NCBI RefSeq assembly: GCF_028769735.1
Contig: NC_088171.1
Span: forward strand, 59,778,216-59,842,215
DNA length: 64,000 nt
Direction of reading: 5' to 3'
Source of the DNA: Zonotrichia leucophrys gambelii
Lineage: Eukaryota; Chordata; Aves; Passeriformes; Passerellidae
In this document: piece after piece, positions 1 through 12,792 of the stretch
Layout of the letters: every line of letters starts with the position of its first letter
How positions within the stretch are numbered: the stretch's first letter is position 1
Program-made: the position numbers and the translations under genes
Notes under the pieces: generated by a model
What the model was told of the DNA's origin: nothing
What the model saw: only the letters and a program-made list of their open reading frames with translations
Databases searched by the model: none

Positions 1-1924
1 TCCACATCTTTTTCCCTACTTCATCTAAGCAGGCATCTGCAGTTTTCCTATGGGAGTATCCTCTGTCTCCTAATATCCAACTGAAATTTCAATCTTCTGC
101 TAGAATCTGATGCTCATTTTTTCATTATTTTTTCCATGAAAAAGGAAAATTATCTGCTATGATACTCTATTTTAGAGAACACTAGTGTGTGCCTGCAAGT
201 ATAAATGCAAGACCAAATGGACTCTTTACTGTGTCCAAATTTAGTTGAGGAAATCAGCAAAGCAGAAGTCATACTCCCCTAAAGCTTCTTTCTTAGTGAA
301 GACTTTCCTTTTCACACACCTATATTAGCAGCAAAGTATGTATAGAGCACAGGAAAAAACAAAACAAAAAAACCCCCAAAAAAACAAACCAGAAAAAAGA
401 ATCCATAGTGCAATTTCCTTTCTCTTTTTCTTATCAAAAATCCATCATAAATATGACTCAAGTAATTTAAAGAACAGGTTTGAATGTTTCTAGGCTTGAA
501 AGCTAAGATGTACCTCTCAATTTTAAAAAGCAAGCAGGAACATGACATTTTGCAATCTTCAGCACTAATGACCATTTCTTGTGACATTCTCTTACAATTT
601 TTAATTAATTCCAATATAAACTCACCTTGCAATTGCCTGTCTCTATCCAAACACTGTAAATTCCATGCCAGGGTGCAGTCTTTACTGATTCACCTGTCTT
701 CATCAAACTTACAGCAATATAACCACAGTAACTAATAATCACTAATACTGACAGAACTGAACTCACATAAAAGTATATTGTTTGAAAGGTATCTAAACTT
801 TAAGACATGTCCAAAAGATTAACTTCTTTAAATACTTATAAATGTTTTTTAACAGCTAAAATGTAGGCCTGTACCAGAAACACTGCTTCCAAAACCCATT
901 AAAATATACAAACACTACTTCTGTAAACTTTTCTACCTTCATTCCTTCTACCTTCCAAACACTTAACATCTATAATAAAATTAATAAACCATGAGGTTTT
1001 GTTAAATCATTATATAAAACAGGAATCAACACAGATCATGTTTTTTAAAGCTTTCTAACAATTATTTTTAAAAACTGAAGGTGTACAAACACAACTTTTC
1101 TTAGGTAAAACAACAGGCCTCTTAATGCACCATGAAAATCAGCTGTGAAGACTTCTATCTAAATCTGTTTTAAAAACATATGCCAAAGAAAGCATTTGCA
1201 TTTTAAATTCACTAAAAATGCTTCACTCACTTCACTTTACTCATTGTCAGATTTTATCACTCCAAATTAGAGAAAAAGGAAGATCCTTAATAATCCTAAC
1301 AGCAGTTTCACTACTTAGAAGTTTTGTTAAAAATTCGTTGGAAAATTAATATTCCAAGGTATTTGCATACAGTAGAGTTTGGCACAGAAAGTTTTTAAGA
1401 AAGAACCAAATCACAAGAGCTAATTCCAGTTGTAACTCACTCCAAGACCATCAGTTAAATTTATATTTTAACCATTAAAGTTGAAGGGTTGACTAATCAT
1501 TAGTTGATGAATTTGCTTTTTCCTTACAGTAACATCAATAAATTTATATATATTGTAAACTTAATGCACTAATATCTGAAAAAGTAAAAAATTTAACCCC
1601 TCTACCCTAATGTAGCTTTGAGTGAAGTGAGAAACAGGATTACATGCTAAATTATGGACCTCAGATTAATACAAATTTAGCTCATGATCCCTCTTGCAAG
1701 GCAGCAAGGCAGACAGAAGCACAACAAACAGCATCAGCCCTTCAGAATTGCTTTTAACAGCTGGCAGTGTCATAGTAAGAAAAATGCAGGCAAATAAATA
1801 AATAAAATATCCACGACAAGCATATTATTCTGTGTTCTGTACTCTGCGCATATCACACAATACAAAGTTAGCATTTATTTAATTTTTTTTAAACTTTAAT
1901 TAGAAGAGGTAGTGTATGACAAAC
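1..1924 (-). other. ATP9B: ATP9B intron 2, partial
   Basis: This AT-rich sequence lies downstream of the exon 2 donor at 1924-1923. The small frames here (312-650 and 484-735) read through low-complexity DNA and have no recognisable product. The only notable structure is an A/C-rich tract at 352-398. Confidence 0.8.
352..398. repeat. A/C-rich tract
   Basis: A-rich run with ACAAAAC and CCCCC interruptions in ATP9B intron 2. Confidence 0.75.
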
Positions 1925-2098
1925 CTAGTGCAAAGGAACTTCCAGCCGCCACAGATAAACCATTCTAAGCCTCTTCTTCTCTGAGAAATTCTGGCTCTTG
2001 GTAAAGTATGGTAATCACTCTCATCATTTTCAAAGCCTTCTTCTGACATCATAAGTGGCATTTCATCCAAATGAGAGGACTCATCTTCTGCTTGGTAC
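1925..2098 (-). CDS. ATP9B: ATP9B exon 2 (P4-type ATPase 9B)
   Basis: This 174-bp exon is phase 2 at both ends. It has a CAG acceptor at 2101-2099 and an ACTAG/GTTTGT donor, with GT at 1924-1923. With exon 1 it encodes [59 protein letters not shown], described here in two parts: an acidic segment ([19 protein letters not shown]) and a basic-to-hydrophobic segment (QRRRGLEWF...WKFLCT). Both are almost identical to human ATP9B as recalled. The region is still cytosolic and precedes the first membrane segments; the DKTGT phosphorylation motif lies in later exons off the left edge. The reading frame extends to 2121 and 1900 but those extensions are intron. The GTTTGT donor departs from the GTRAGT consensus. 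Confidence 0.95.
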
Positions 2099-2665
2099 CT
2101 GGCAAAATGAGATAAAAGCACTACATAAATAGTGAGTACATCACTTTTTCTTACTGAGAATTTCCTAAACTAACCAAGTTAATTTTTTGCCTTATGGAAT
2201 TTCATTAGGGAGATATTTTCATCTAAGTATCTCCTGCATTTTTGTTAACACATTATTAAGATTTTAGTAAAAATTTTGTAATACAGCAGAAAGCCTGCAA
2301 TCATTGTCAATCATAGTATAATAATTCTAGGGAAATTCTTAATTTTTATATAATATGTGCATACAAAATTGCAACTTCCTACTTTTCAAAGGATTCTTTG
2401 TAAGATTTTGTTAGGTAGAAGTCACTTTGCAAAGCTTATAGCAGGCACAAGTGACTGAGTTTTGACCGAAGTACCGACTTTATATTTCCACTGTGCTTTT
2501 TCAACCTGCTTTCCTGACGTATTTTCTTGTGTGTGCAGGCCTTTGAGCCTCACTTTCTACACCACTCATCAGTATCTTGGTTTTAATTATGAAAACATTA
2601 TAGTTTAATTCTTACAATTCTACACAAAAACATTCAGTGAGCCAAGAAGATTTGCCTGTGGGACC

Positions 2666-2995
2666 TGATGCCTTGAGAAGCTACCTAGAACAGAGGCTAG
2701 GCAGTGTTAAATGAATAAAGGAGGTATTTATTAAAAAGGCCTTCAAAGGGTACACCTTGGGCAGTACAAGAGCCTAGCCAAGGCTACACCCATTGATGAC
2801 AGGTCACATGTTCTCACACTTTTAGAAGTTTTGGCCCATTTACATACTGGGGTTAATTGCCCAGTTACAGCTTCAGGTTATGAAGTCCCATCCTCCCACG
2901 CTCCTCAATTCGCTGTTGTTTACACTTTTTGTGCCTTCAGCTGCAGTGGCATCCTTGCTTCTTGGGCTGGAAAAGGATTCTTTTGTCTAACTAAA
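2666..2995 (-). mobile_element. Solo LTR-like element, avian ERV type, reverse orientation
   Basis: Read on the minus strand, this matches an avian LTR type I recognise: a GAAGCTGTAACTGG segment, a GTGTGAGAACATGTGACC segment, a CTTGTACTGCCCAAGGTGTA segment, then CTTTTTAATAAATACC with the poly(A) hexamer at 2732-2727. It ends near the TG at 2666. No internal retroviral sequence and no certain target duplication are visible, and the right boundary is approximate. It lies in ATP9B intron 1 in the same orientation as the gene. Confidence 0.55.
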
Positions 2996-3444
2996 CTGTG
3001 AAGAGAACTTGCTAACACTTTATATGAAATTCAGAGTTATATACTAATGCAGCACAGAATCTGGAACATATGGCAGGTAAAACTTAAGGCATCAGACCCA
3101 TGTAAACATTGGACTAACAATAGTCCTCTCCTTCCCAGAAACTATTATCCATTATCTCAATTTTACACATGTGGAATGCTTTTTAAGCTAAGGCAAAACA
3201 CTGGAATATTCAATAAGAAAATTCCTCTAAGTGCATGTAAACTGACTAACTTACTCCTTTCATACTTTTATACCTTAGGGAGGATGATTGAAAGAAGATG
3301 CACTGTTACTCAGAATTAGGAAGTTTAATTTTTATGAAACTGCATTTAAAGTCATCTCTTACAAGGTGAATCCTGGGACTGTCTCATTTTCTCCCCAGCA
3401 AGCTAATCCCAAACCATTTAAAAATAGTAATTAACAAAACTAGA

Positions 3445-4485
3445 AATTCATTCCCTGTATGTGACTGAGCAGATGGAGCGCATGATGCTCTGCCTAGGGA
3501 TGGATGAGGAGGCAACTGAGAGCTTCTGGATTAAGAACAAAGACAGAACAGGTAAAGACAACATTTTAGTAGGTGTCTTCTAGAGACCACCTGAACAGGA
3601 AATGCACACAGAAAGATGCAGCTTCACATTCTCAAGCCCTGGTCTTCCTGGTGAACCTCTGCCACCCTGGTATCTGCTGGAGGAGCAACACAAAAGGACA
3701 TAGGCAATCCTGGAGGGACCTGCAGCACTTTGATAACAGCTTCCTCCTCTAATTACTCTGGAGGAAGCCCATGACACAAGATGCTCTGCTAAACCTCATA
3801 CTCACCAAGCAAGGAGGAGCTCACTGGGGATGGGAAGGTCAACACAGCCTTGACTGCAGTAACCATAAGATGGTGAAGTTCAAGGCCCTGAGAGCAGGGG
3901 GGAAGGTAGCAAGCAGCTCATAACCCTGGAATTCAGAATGGATTCAGCCACTTCAAGAAGTGCTTGAAAGAGTCCCATGGAATAAGGTCTTGGGGAGAAG
4001 AGGGACCCAAAAAAGCTGGCTAGTACTCAAGGATCACCTACTCCAAATTCAAGAGATTCCCATCCAATGGGATGGCTCTGACTGGACAAACAAGGAGCTG
4101 TTCAAACTCGGGCACAAAACAGAAGTGCACAGAGGGTAGAAAAAAGACAGGTAACCTGGGGAAATACAAAAACATTGTCCAAGCTTCCAAGGACAAAGCT
4201 AGGACAGCTACAGCCAAATGTAATTGAATCCAGCCAGGGAAGTCAGAGACAAGAAGTTTTAAGTACATAGGCGAGATAAGGAAGACAAGGGAAAATGGGG
4301 TCTCATTGAATAACACAGGGGATATAGTTACACAGGACATGGAAAAGGCTGAGGTGCTGGATGCCTTTGCTTCAGTCTTGATTAGCAACACTGACTTTCA
4401 GGAGTCCCAGGTCTCAGAGAACAGGAAAAAAGCCTAAAGCAAGGAAGATGAGTGAGGAAACACTTAAGCAAACCAAATACTTATT

Positions 4486-4546
<61 letters not shown>

Positions 4547-6100
4547 CATATAGTGTAATATTGCATATATAATAAAGTAATTATAATAGGTAATAAAATA
4601 TGTATTATATATTGGTAATATTCTATTATATATATATTTGCATGTAAAAATATAAAAAAGCTTTTGGGCCCTGACAGGATGCATCCACAAGTGCTGAGGA
4701 ACCTGTCAGATGTCATTGCAAAGTCACTTCCAATAATCTTGGATAAATCACGGCAATTGGGTAAGTGAATAAAGATTTGAGGAAATCAAATGGCTTTCCT
4801 CCTTTCCAAGAAGGAGGACCCAGGGAACCTGCCCTTAGCTTTCAGTCTCATCACAGTCCCTGGAAGAGTGGTTCATCTTTAGAAATCTTTTCCAAAAAAG
4901 GACAAGAAAATTATGAGAAGTAGTCAAGCATGGCTTCACCAAAGGGATGTCCTACTTGACCAACCTGATAAACTACTAAGATTGAATAGCCGACCTGGTA
5001 GATGAGGGAAGAGCAGTGGATAGTGTCTGCTTGGACTTCAGTAAGGTCTTAGACACTGTCTCCTATAAAACTCTGTAGGCAAGCCGCTGCTGCAGTAGCT
5101 GGATGAGCAAACAGTGAGATGAACTGAATTCTGTTGTAATGGCCAGGTTCAGAGGGTGGTCAGTGGCACAAAGTCTAGCTGGACGTCAGTATACTAGGTC
5201 AGTGTACCCCAGAGATCCATACTGGCTTAGTCTTGTTTAACATCTTCATTGATGATGTGGAAGATGGGGAAAAATATTTCCTCAGCAAGTTTGCAGATGA
5301 CACAAAACTGGAAGGAATGACAACAGGCCAGATGAACATGCCACTGTCCAGTGCAAATTTGAGTGGCTGGAGAAACAGATTGATTAGAACCTCAGGAAGC
5401 TCAGCAAGAAGAATTACTAAGTTCTTCACCTGAACAACCTCACTCATCACTACATGTTGGGGGCCACTCCAGGGAAGTAGCCTGGCAGCAAAGAATTTGG
5501 GGATCCTGGCGGACAGCAGCGCTGTGCCTTCGCTGCAAAGACAGGTACTGGGCTGCATCAGGCAAAGTGCTGCCAGCACGTCAAGGGAGGAGATTCTTCC
5601 CCTCCCTCAGCACTGGGAGGCCACACCTGGAGCAGTGTGTCCAGTGCAAGAGAGACATGGCCATGCTGAATAGAGTCCAATGAAGGGCCATGAGGATGAT
5701 GAAGGGACTGAAGTATCTCTCCTACAAGGAAAGAATGAGATAGGTGGGACTGCTCAGCCTGGAGAAGACAAGGTACAAGCAGGATCTTATTAATGTCTAT
5801 GAACCTGAAGGGAGGTTGCAAAGATGAATGAGCCAGGCTGTCTTCAGTGGTGCCCAGTCACAGGACTAGAGGTAATGGGCTCAAACTGAAACACAGAAGG
5901 TGCCACCTCAACATCAGGAAACACTTTTAACTTGAGGATGACTGAGCATAGGCATGAGCTGTCCAGGAAGATTGTGGCATCTCCACCCTTTGAGACATTT
6001 AAAACCTGTCTGGACGTGATCCTGAGCAAGCAGCTGTAGGTGGCCATGCTTAAGCAGGAGGGAGTTCTGCTGGCAGAGCAACACCCTGAACAGTATTCAG
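3445..6100 (+). mobile_element. Long degenerate CR1 LINE, ORF2 endonuclease to 3' end
   Basis: The sequence follows the bird CR1 ORF2 in order on the plus strand. An endonuclease-like segment (SNHKMVKF-type, about 3855-3875) comes first. Then come the GPDRMHP segment near 4670-4690, the QHGF-like segment near 4926, and the catalytic FADD codons at 5290-5301 within a short open stretch at 5233-5433. The RT C-terminal region and 3' part follow, to about 6100. It is full of stops and frameshifts, so it is dead. An AT-rich insertion containing a TA array (about 4470-4655) interrupts it. Its orientation is opposite to ATP9B, in whose first intron it lies. At about 2.65 kb it is much longer than typical 5'-truncated copies. 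Confidence 0.85.
4491..4544. repeat. (TA)n microsatellite
   Basis: About 27 uninterrupted TA units, followed by degenerate AT-rich sequence to about 4640, sit inside the CR1 copy. The 69-residue frame over it is an artefact of the repeat. Confidence 0.95.
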
Positions 6101-8725
6101 TCAAATACAGTATTTTTTTTAAAAAAAGCAAAATTACAAACACAAGGGGTAAGCATTAGAAGGCTTACATTTTTTCAACTCACTATATATTTAATACAAA
6201 AACCTGAAACCATTTCTATTCCTCTTAGATTTTCTATGTTGAGCCTTATTGTATACAAGAATATATATTAAAGCAGTTCCTAACTTTTTTGGATGCCAGG
6301 AAAGGGAGGGAGGGAAGCAAGAGACTGAATATTAGATTTCTATTGGAAAGGTACACCACACACTTTACACTGGCTATACAATAAATTGGTATCAATACAG
6401 TTAAGAAGTAAACTCTAATAGGGAAAGGGAATAAAAAGCCCTAAACCCACTACTGTGTAACAAGTCTTTAGTTAGACACTCCCTCTTTTCTTTGGCAGGT
6501 GATGCCCAGATTTCTGCACTGCCTTGGAATCACTTGGCATGGAACACCATTAAGGGATGTGTTCAGACCACATTAGAAAATACTGCATAACTAGGAGTAA
6601 TAATAAACAAACATCTCCTGTACACCATTGCAAGTCAAGTGAGTATTGGAGCCTTTAGTACATTAGGCTTTATGACAAGAAATCTTCATCAATGTTTAAA
6701 ATGGTGTAAAAGCACTGCCACACTGCAGAAAACCTAACCAAAGTTTCACAATAAAATAAACTGTGCTAATATTAAAAGTCAGGAGTTTCCAGAAAGTTAT
6801 GTGATAATACAGCATGGAAAATGCTTTCCAAATTATTGTTAAAAGCATGCACGTAAAAAAAAAAAGTTTAAAACAAACATGAGAAAACTTGGTCTTCACA
6901 ATGATGTTTGCAAAAATCTTTATCTGTTATTTAGTTTAGTATGACAATCTAGAAATATATTTTATCTTATTATTATTATTAATGGACATTAAGAAAAAAC
7001 ATTATACAAAATAATCTCTTCACAAAACACAGCAGTTATTACAGGTTAAGATCCATATTATACCAAATTACATTGATTTCTCTCAGACTAGATCAACACT
7101 TGGTAATAAAACCATTGCGTAGTAAAAACACAAGACATTACTTTATTCTTAGACTTCCAATAAGACAGGCCTGTGTTTAAACATACTCCTGTCCAATGCT
7201 TTTACAATCTTTTCTAATTAAATTTGTAAATTACATTATCATGGTTTTAATAGAGAGCTTTATGTAGCATTGTGTATTGCTCTCGGACAACTAATTAATG
7301 ATGTATTTTAACACCACCCAGTGTGATCACAGTCTGACAGCTGAAATTGAGAGTACAAGATATCACAAAGTAACACATCCCTTTTACTTCCTACAAAGTT
7401 AACAAGTGTCTGATTTGGAAAATAGTATCTCTTATAAACAACAGTAACACAGTAAACAGAGTAAAATCTTTCATGAACAAACACATTAATGCAAGAGAAT
7501 CATGGGAGAGATTTGATGGAGAAAAATTCATAGATATGCCTAATGTTAAAATCTATTTTGTTAATGTGGTAATATTTGCGGAATACATTGATCTTCTAAT
7601 CATAATTTCTTTAATATTTGTTTACCATTATATTAAAGACAAGGCAAGGGTTGTTTTTTTTTCCTACAATTGGTATCCACATTTGCACTTTCAAATATGG
7701 AGCTTCACCAAGTAGTGAAGATAATGAGCATAAGCATCATCGTGTTTGGTAAGCCTGACTTCAAAATACAGCCTGCGAACTGGCAAGCAATTTATTCTGT
7801 TTCAAAAGCAATTTTGCTATTGTGTTGGAAAATTGTACTTCAGTATTTAAAAACAGTAAGATAATGAATAATGGATTTTTCATAACTAGGATGAGAACAA
7901 AAATCTTTGTGTCTTTGTTATCTAGTATTTTGCTGCACTTAATTGCTTGAAGTGCTGATTTTCCTTGAGTGACAAATCAATTAAGTATAATCCTAGAAAC
8001 TTGTATTAAAACAGGGAAGCACTGAAAGCAACATGAATAAAGAAGCCAGAGTGGAGACATCAAAACTCTCAGCACGACTGCTACTAAATCAGGTATGAAG
8101 AAAACTATCTTGACAAAATACAGTTTCCTAAGAAAAAAGGAACATTAATATTAAACAACTTTCCACAAAATCTGACTACTATTAGGAATCTCATTGAACA
8201 GATAAACAAAGTCATGTACAATAAATACTTTTAAGTGAAATTTTGATATAAATATCTACTGTGAAAATGATGCCTCAAGTCACATGTACTGACGTCATTC
8301 CACTTTAAGGGCTGTTTGCCAGAGGAGATGCAGATGCAGAGTTTCATAGGTACCATAACGGGTAATGAAAGACATTTTAAGTTATTTAAATCTACCTTGG
8401 TTACCTATTCAGGTCCATAATTATTTCTATGTTTTCTGCCTTTTTTTTCTAGCTTCCCATTACTCTAAAGGAGCAATATCCAAGGGTGCAGCAGGAAGGT
8501 GCAAGACACAGGGCAATTGTGACTGCATGCTCTTCTGGTTTTACTCACTCAACAAATGCAGAAGCAGTATTTATGAAGAGGGTTGTTTTATCTGCTTGAT
8601 CAAAAGACCCAGGCAGGAATATAAGCACTGTGTCAGATCCTGCATAAATATTTGTTCCTCATCACCTATCAGTTTTGCTATAGATGATCATCCACAAGAA
8701 GGAAAACAAAGCTGATGCTTTAAAG

Positions 8726-8877
8726 CAGTATTTCTCAAACCTAGTGAGGGAGGAAAAAGGAATGCATGGTCATGAGTCTATGCATGAATTGGAACCAGGA
8801 GATGGCTGTGGGATGCAGAGTATCATGGAAGAGAGGCTGCAGCAGAAAGTCTTGAGCAAAAAAGCTGAGAAACACTA
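8726..8877. mobile_element. Possible hAT (Charlie-like) MITE
   Basis: The 152-bp interval begins CAGTATTTCTCAAAC and ends GCTGAGAAACACTA, so both ends carry inverted TTTCTCA cores of the hAT-Charlie end type (CAGTGTTTCTCAA...). Terminal repeats match at about 11 of 17 positions. No clear 8-bp target duplication is seen, so the call is tentative and the element would be old. Confidence 0.35.
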
Positions 8878-10142
8878 GCTGAGCTGCTGCCACCCAATGC
8901 TGTGACCATGTTACATCCTGCTGAGAGCTGGTGGTTTGGCTGAGTGGCTGCCACAGGACTCCCTCTGCTTCCCATCATGGGCACAGGACAGAGTGACCTG
9001 TGCAATCTGTCCCACTCATACCCTATCCTGCTCTACCTCCAACCTATGTGAACACTTTCCCAGTCTGAGGATAAAGGAGGAATCTGCCAAATTGTAGAGA
9101 AGCATCAGTAGAAAAAAATTAAGAAAGTGACAGGCATTTCCATATGAAGGGCAAAATTGTTTCTTAAAGGATGAACCACCAAATCAACAACTGCTGTAGA
9201 CTGCCTGTATCACTGACAAAACTGTCCAGATCACATCCTCTAATGAAGAAAAAATTCCCAGGAAACTGCAGCTGCATAGATTTTATTTAGCAAGGCACAT
9301 TCATTCATAACCATGTTTATAACTAAACAATGTAGTTTTGTGTAACTCTTCTTAAACAAATAACCACTGTATCCATAAAACAAATTGCTTTGCTACAAAC
9401 TTACCCAAGAAAAATCAAGTTACAAATAATTACTTCCCTCAAATATTACCCTGCATTTCTAAGAATTAAAAATTACATTTTTCCTCTAATTTCAAACACC
9501 TCTATGCTTCACATAGCAGTAAATTCTGTTAATCTACGAAGCAATCATGCTGTTCCTAGATTAAAAGAGGAGTTGAAAATGGAAAAATCTTCTACAGCTA
9601 AATACATGAAATTTAAAGATTTTTCTTCAACCTCTTCCCAAAAAACACAGAAAAGGTATTTCTAAAGTTTTTACAATTGATCAGAACTTGCTGTTGTTTA
9701 TATTCAGCTTCAGCTGTGCCTCTAATGCAAGTATAACACCCTAATCAGTGTTTCTTGGGAAGTGTCTGAACACAGGTCCTGACCTGAAAAAAAAGAATCA
9801 GACACACAAAATACTGCTATTACAAATTTTTATGGAGTAACCACAGTTAATACTAACAGCTTTTAAGGATGCTGGATATTTCTACAGCAGAACATTTACA
9901 TCGAGGCTCTTTTAAAAACAGTACAATATTCTTGCCATAGTGCATGTTTATCCACTGAACAACAAAATATAAGGAAAAAGTACTTCTACTGCATGCAGGC
10001 AAGTTTATCACTGTGTCACTGAGATGAGTAAGACCAAACTCTGCAATAAGTCCAAATGAATCATTGCCTCCCTGCCCCAAATGATACAGAGAGATAATAC
10101 GGAAAACCACAAGGCAGCATTGTTGAACTACTACTACTATAA

Positions 10143-10260
10143 TAAAATTAAACAGCAACAACCAACCAACCCAGAAACAACAACAAAAAACCCCCACCAC
10201 AAAACCAAACAAACAAAAAAAACAAGCTAAACAAACAAAAAACTCCAAACAAACAAAAAG
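10143..10260. repeat. A/C-rich tract
   Basis: This is a long run of A-rich sequence with AAAC, CCAA and ACAAC units. It produces false hydrophobic F/V/L/C-rich frames on the minus strand. Similar tracts elsewhere in the window have the same strand polarity. Confidence 0.8.
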
Positions 10261-11580
10261 CTGGTATCTTCAGCCTTGCAGAACTAAGGGAAACTCCCTT
10301 ACATCTGTTCAGATAAAGGTCTACAAGCATAATAGAAACTTATTACCACAGCAGCTCCCTTTCATCAGTAGCTTTTAAAACAGATACTAAAACAACAGGT
10401 TCCACCAGAGAAAAATCAAATATTCTGAATGCTATTTGCCTTCTCTTTCTCCTACATCACACTTTCTTACTAGAACAAGATAGAGAAGAAGCAAATTGAG
10501 AAGACATGTAATGGAGCCTCCATGATAAAAGCCACCCATCCTTATTACCCCTTGCTCACCTTACAAAGCGCTATGCATACCTTAACACAAGATCTTTTTC
10601 AACCCATGACAAGATGAGTGAGTCTCTTGTATTTAACAAATAGATACCAGAAATACCTAAGTACACAGTAGGACCTCAGGAAACATCATCTACATTCAGC
10701 AGAACCCTTTTTTAATTAGTAGGGTATGTCATTGATCAGAACAACAGGGCCATTTTATCACTGTCACTGGGTATTGTTATTGACATTGTAGCCCAATCAA
10801 TTGTTTTCCCTCCCTCTTCTTAGCAATCCAAATGCCTGCCCAAGCAATACAAATCACTGTATTTAGATACTATAGGTACAAATCAGGAAGGCATCAAAAA
10901 TAATAGCTTAACATGCAGTCACTTGTGCTTCTGCAAACAATAGTAACACCTACAATAGTTATTTGAAGTTCTCCAACTTTTTTTCTGCCCAATGATTCAA
11001 ACACTTCAGATCAGGATAGTTACTGTAAGAATAACTGTGCCAAAAATTATGACCTTCTGTAAACCTATCTTGGTATGAAAGACCATTACTAGTGAACAGA
11101 AAAACATAAAGACAACATTTTCCAAATGCACAGTTTACATAATATCAAATTAAAGAACTGAATTAAAAATCACTTTTTTACCAAAATCACCTAAGGTTTG
11201 TACGTCATCTTAATTTGTGTCTGCAGATAAAATATGACAAACTGCTTCTCAAGTATGGTGCCAATGAAAATCTTATTGTTCGTAAAATTATTTTACAGTT
11301 GCTAACATCAACAACTTGATATGCATGCCATATGGTTACCTGCATCATTAAATCATTAAACTTTGCTTTGAAAAGTAAAAGCCCCAGAACCTAGCAATGA
11401 CAACACACACTGCATAAAAGGTCTGAAAATATTCACATACGGCAAGACTATTTTTCAAGACTTATATATCAAACTCCTTGGACCTTTGTTCCAGGCAGAA
11501 GTTTCAGAACCTGCAGCTATCCTAAATAAGGTGTCAGTTCCAACCAGCATGATTAACCTATAAACACAGTTTTTAGCAGA

Positions 11581-11660
11581 AGGAAAAAAAAAAAAACCCA
11601 CACTAAAAAATCCAAACAAACAAACAAAAAAACCCTCCAAAAAAAAAAAAAACCAAAAAA
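11581..11660. repeat. A/C-rich tract
   Basis: Runs of A broken by CCC, CAAAC and ACCCTCC in ATP9B intron 1. Confidence 0.75.
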
Positions 11661-12732
11661 GTCCAGGAATGGGAATACATGAACTACTGCTTTTTTCTAA
11701 AAACTAGAGAATTAGTTTCTCCATAACTTGAGATCTTGAAAACAGACCCAACTCAACCACTGTTACACAAATACAGCATCCCAAGTACAAAGCTGCCACA
11801 CAAACAACCTTGTTGGAAGAATCAGAATTCAGAGATGAGATCTAAGACTAAGTCTAAAAGTCACTGAGTGACATAGTTAAAAATAACAGGGATGAACCTC
11901 TGTCCAAAATCACAATCTAGGAAAGGCTAATAAACAAAGAGCAGTATGTCCTGCAAGACAGTACATCAATGTTGAATTTTTTTTAAATGAAAAAGAGACA
12001 AACACTTTGAATTTCAGGTCAAGTCTATAAAAAAGGGAGGGGTAAGAGTTCTCCTGGAAAAGAACAAAGGACATACATGATTGATCCACTTTGCAAGAAT
12101 GCATGAAAGTGCAGACAACTCTCCTAAGGACTATTCTAGAGAGACTTCTTTGTACAGCATTTGATCCTTTCCTCCTTATGCTGAAACAGAAGACAGAGGT
12201 GTATTGTAATGAACATATATATTCAAATACATCAGCATAACATACAGCTGTGTAATTTAATGTGTTCTCATTCCCAATACACTAAAACATCTACATATCA
12301 GCACCTGCAGCCTGAAACATTTCCCAGGAATAACATATTTAGCTGTTCAAGGTTCATGATGTTTCTAGCAAATATCAGAGCAACCTGCAACATTTGCAGC
12401 TTTTGGCGTCACAGTAACTACTGATACATCTCACTTTGAGTTGCTACCTCCAGCAAAGATTTCTGTCCTACAGAGACAGAAGAATCATCTGTAATGGTGC
12501 ATCCATTTTGCTGCCATTTCTGTTTGCTTGTCACAGAGTAAAGGAAACACCACAGGAACCAGGATGAGTTAGGAGTTTTATCCACAAGGAAGTGCAGGCG
12601 TGCCAGTACACATATGGAGAATTAATAAGCAGGACCCACTCCCACACACTCCCACAGCTGCTTAACTTCCAGGAGTTTCATTGATCATGTCCAGAGTAGC
12701 AGAATGAATAGCATTAACAATGCTATTTCTAC

Positions 12733-12792
12733 AAAAAAACCCCCAAAACCAAAACCAAACAAACAAACACCAAAACAAACCAAATAAAAAAC
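12733..12792. repeat. A/C-rich tract
   Basis: AAAACCCCC, AAACCAAACAAACAAAC-type sequence in ATP9B intron 1. Confidence 0.75.

Noticed and set aside
5233..5433. Possible small gene with a FADD motif
   Set aside because: It is the reverse-transcriptase core of a decayed CR1 LINE, with frameshifts on both sides.
9853..10330. Hydrophobic F/V/L/C-rich frames resembling membrane proteins
   Set aside because: They are produced by reading the A/C-rich tract on the opposite strand.
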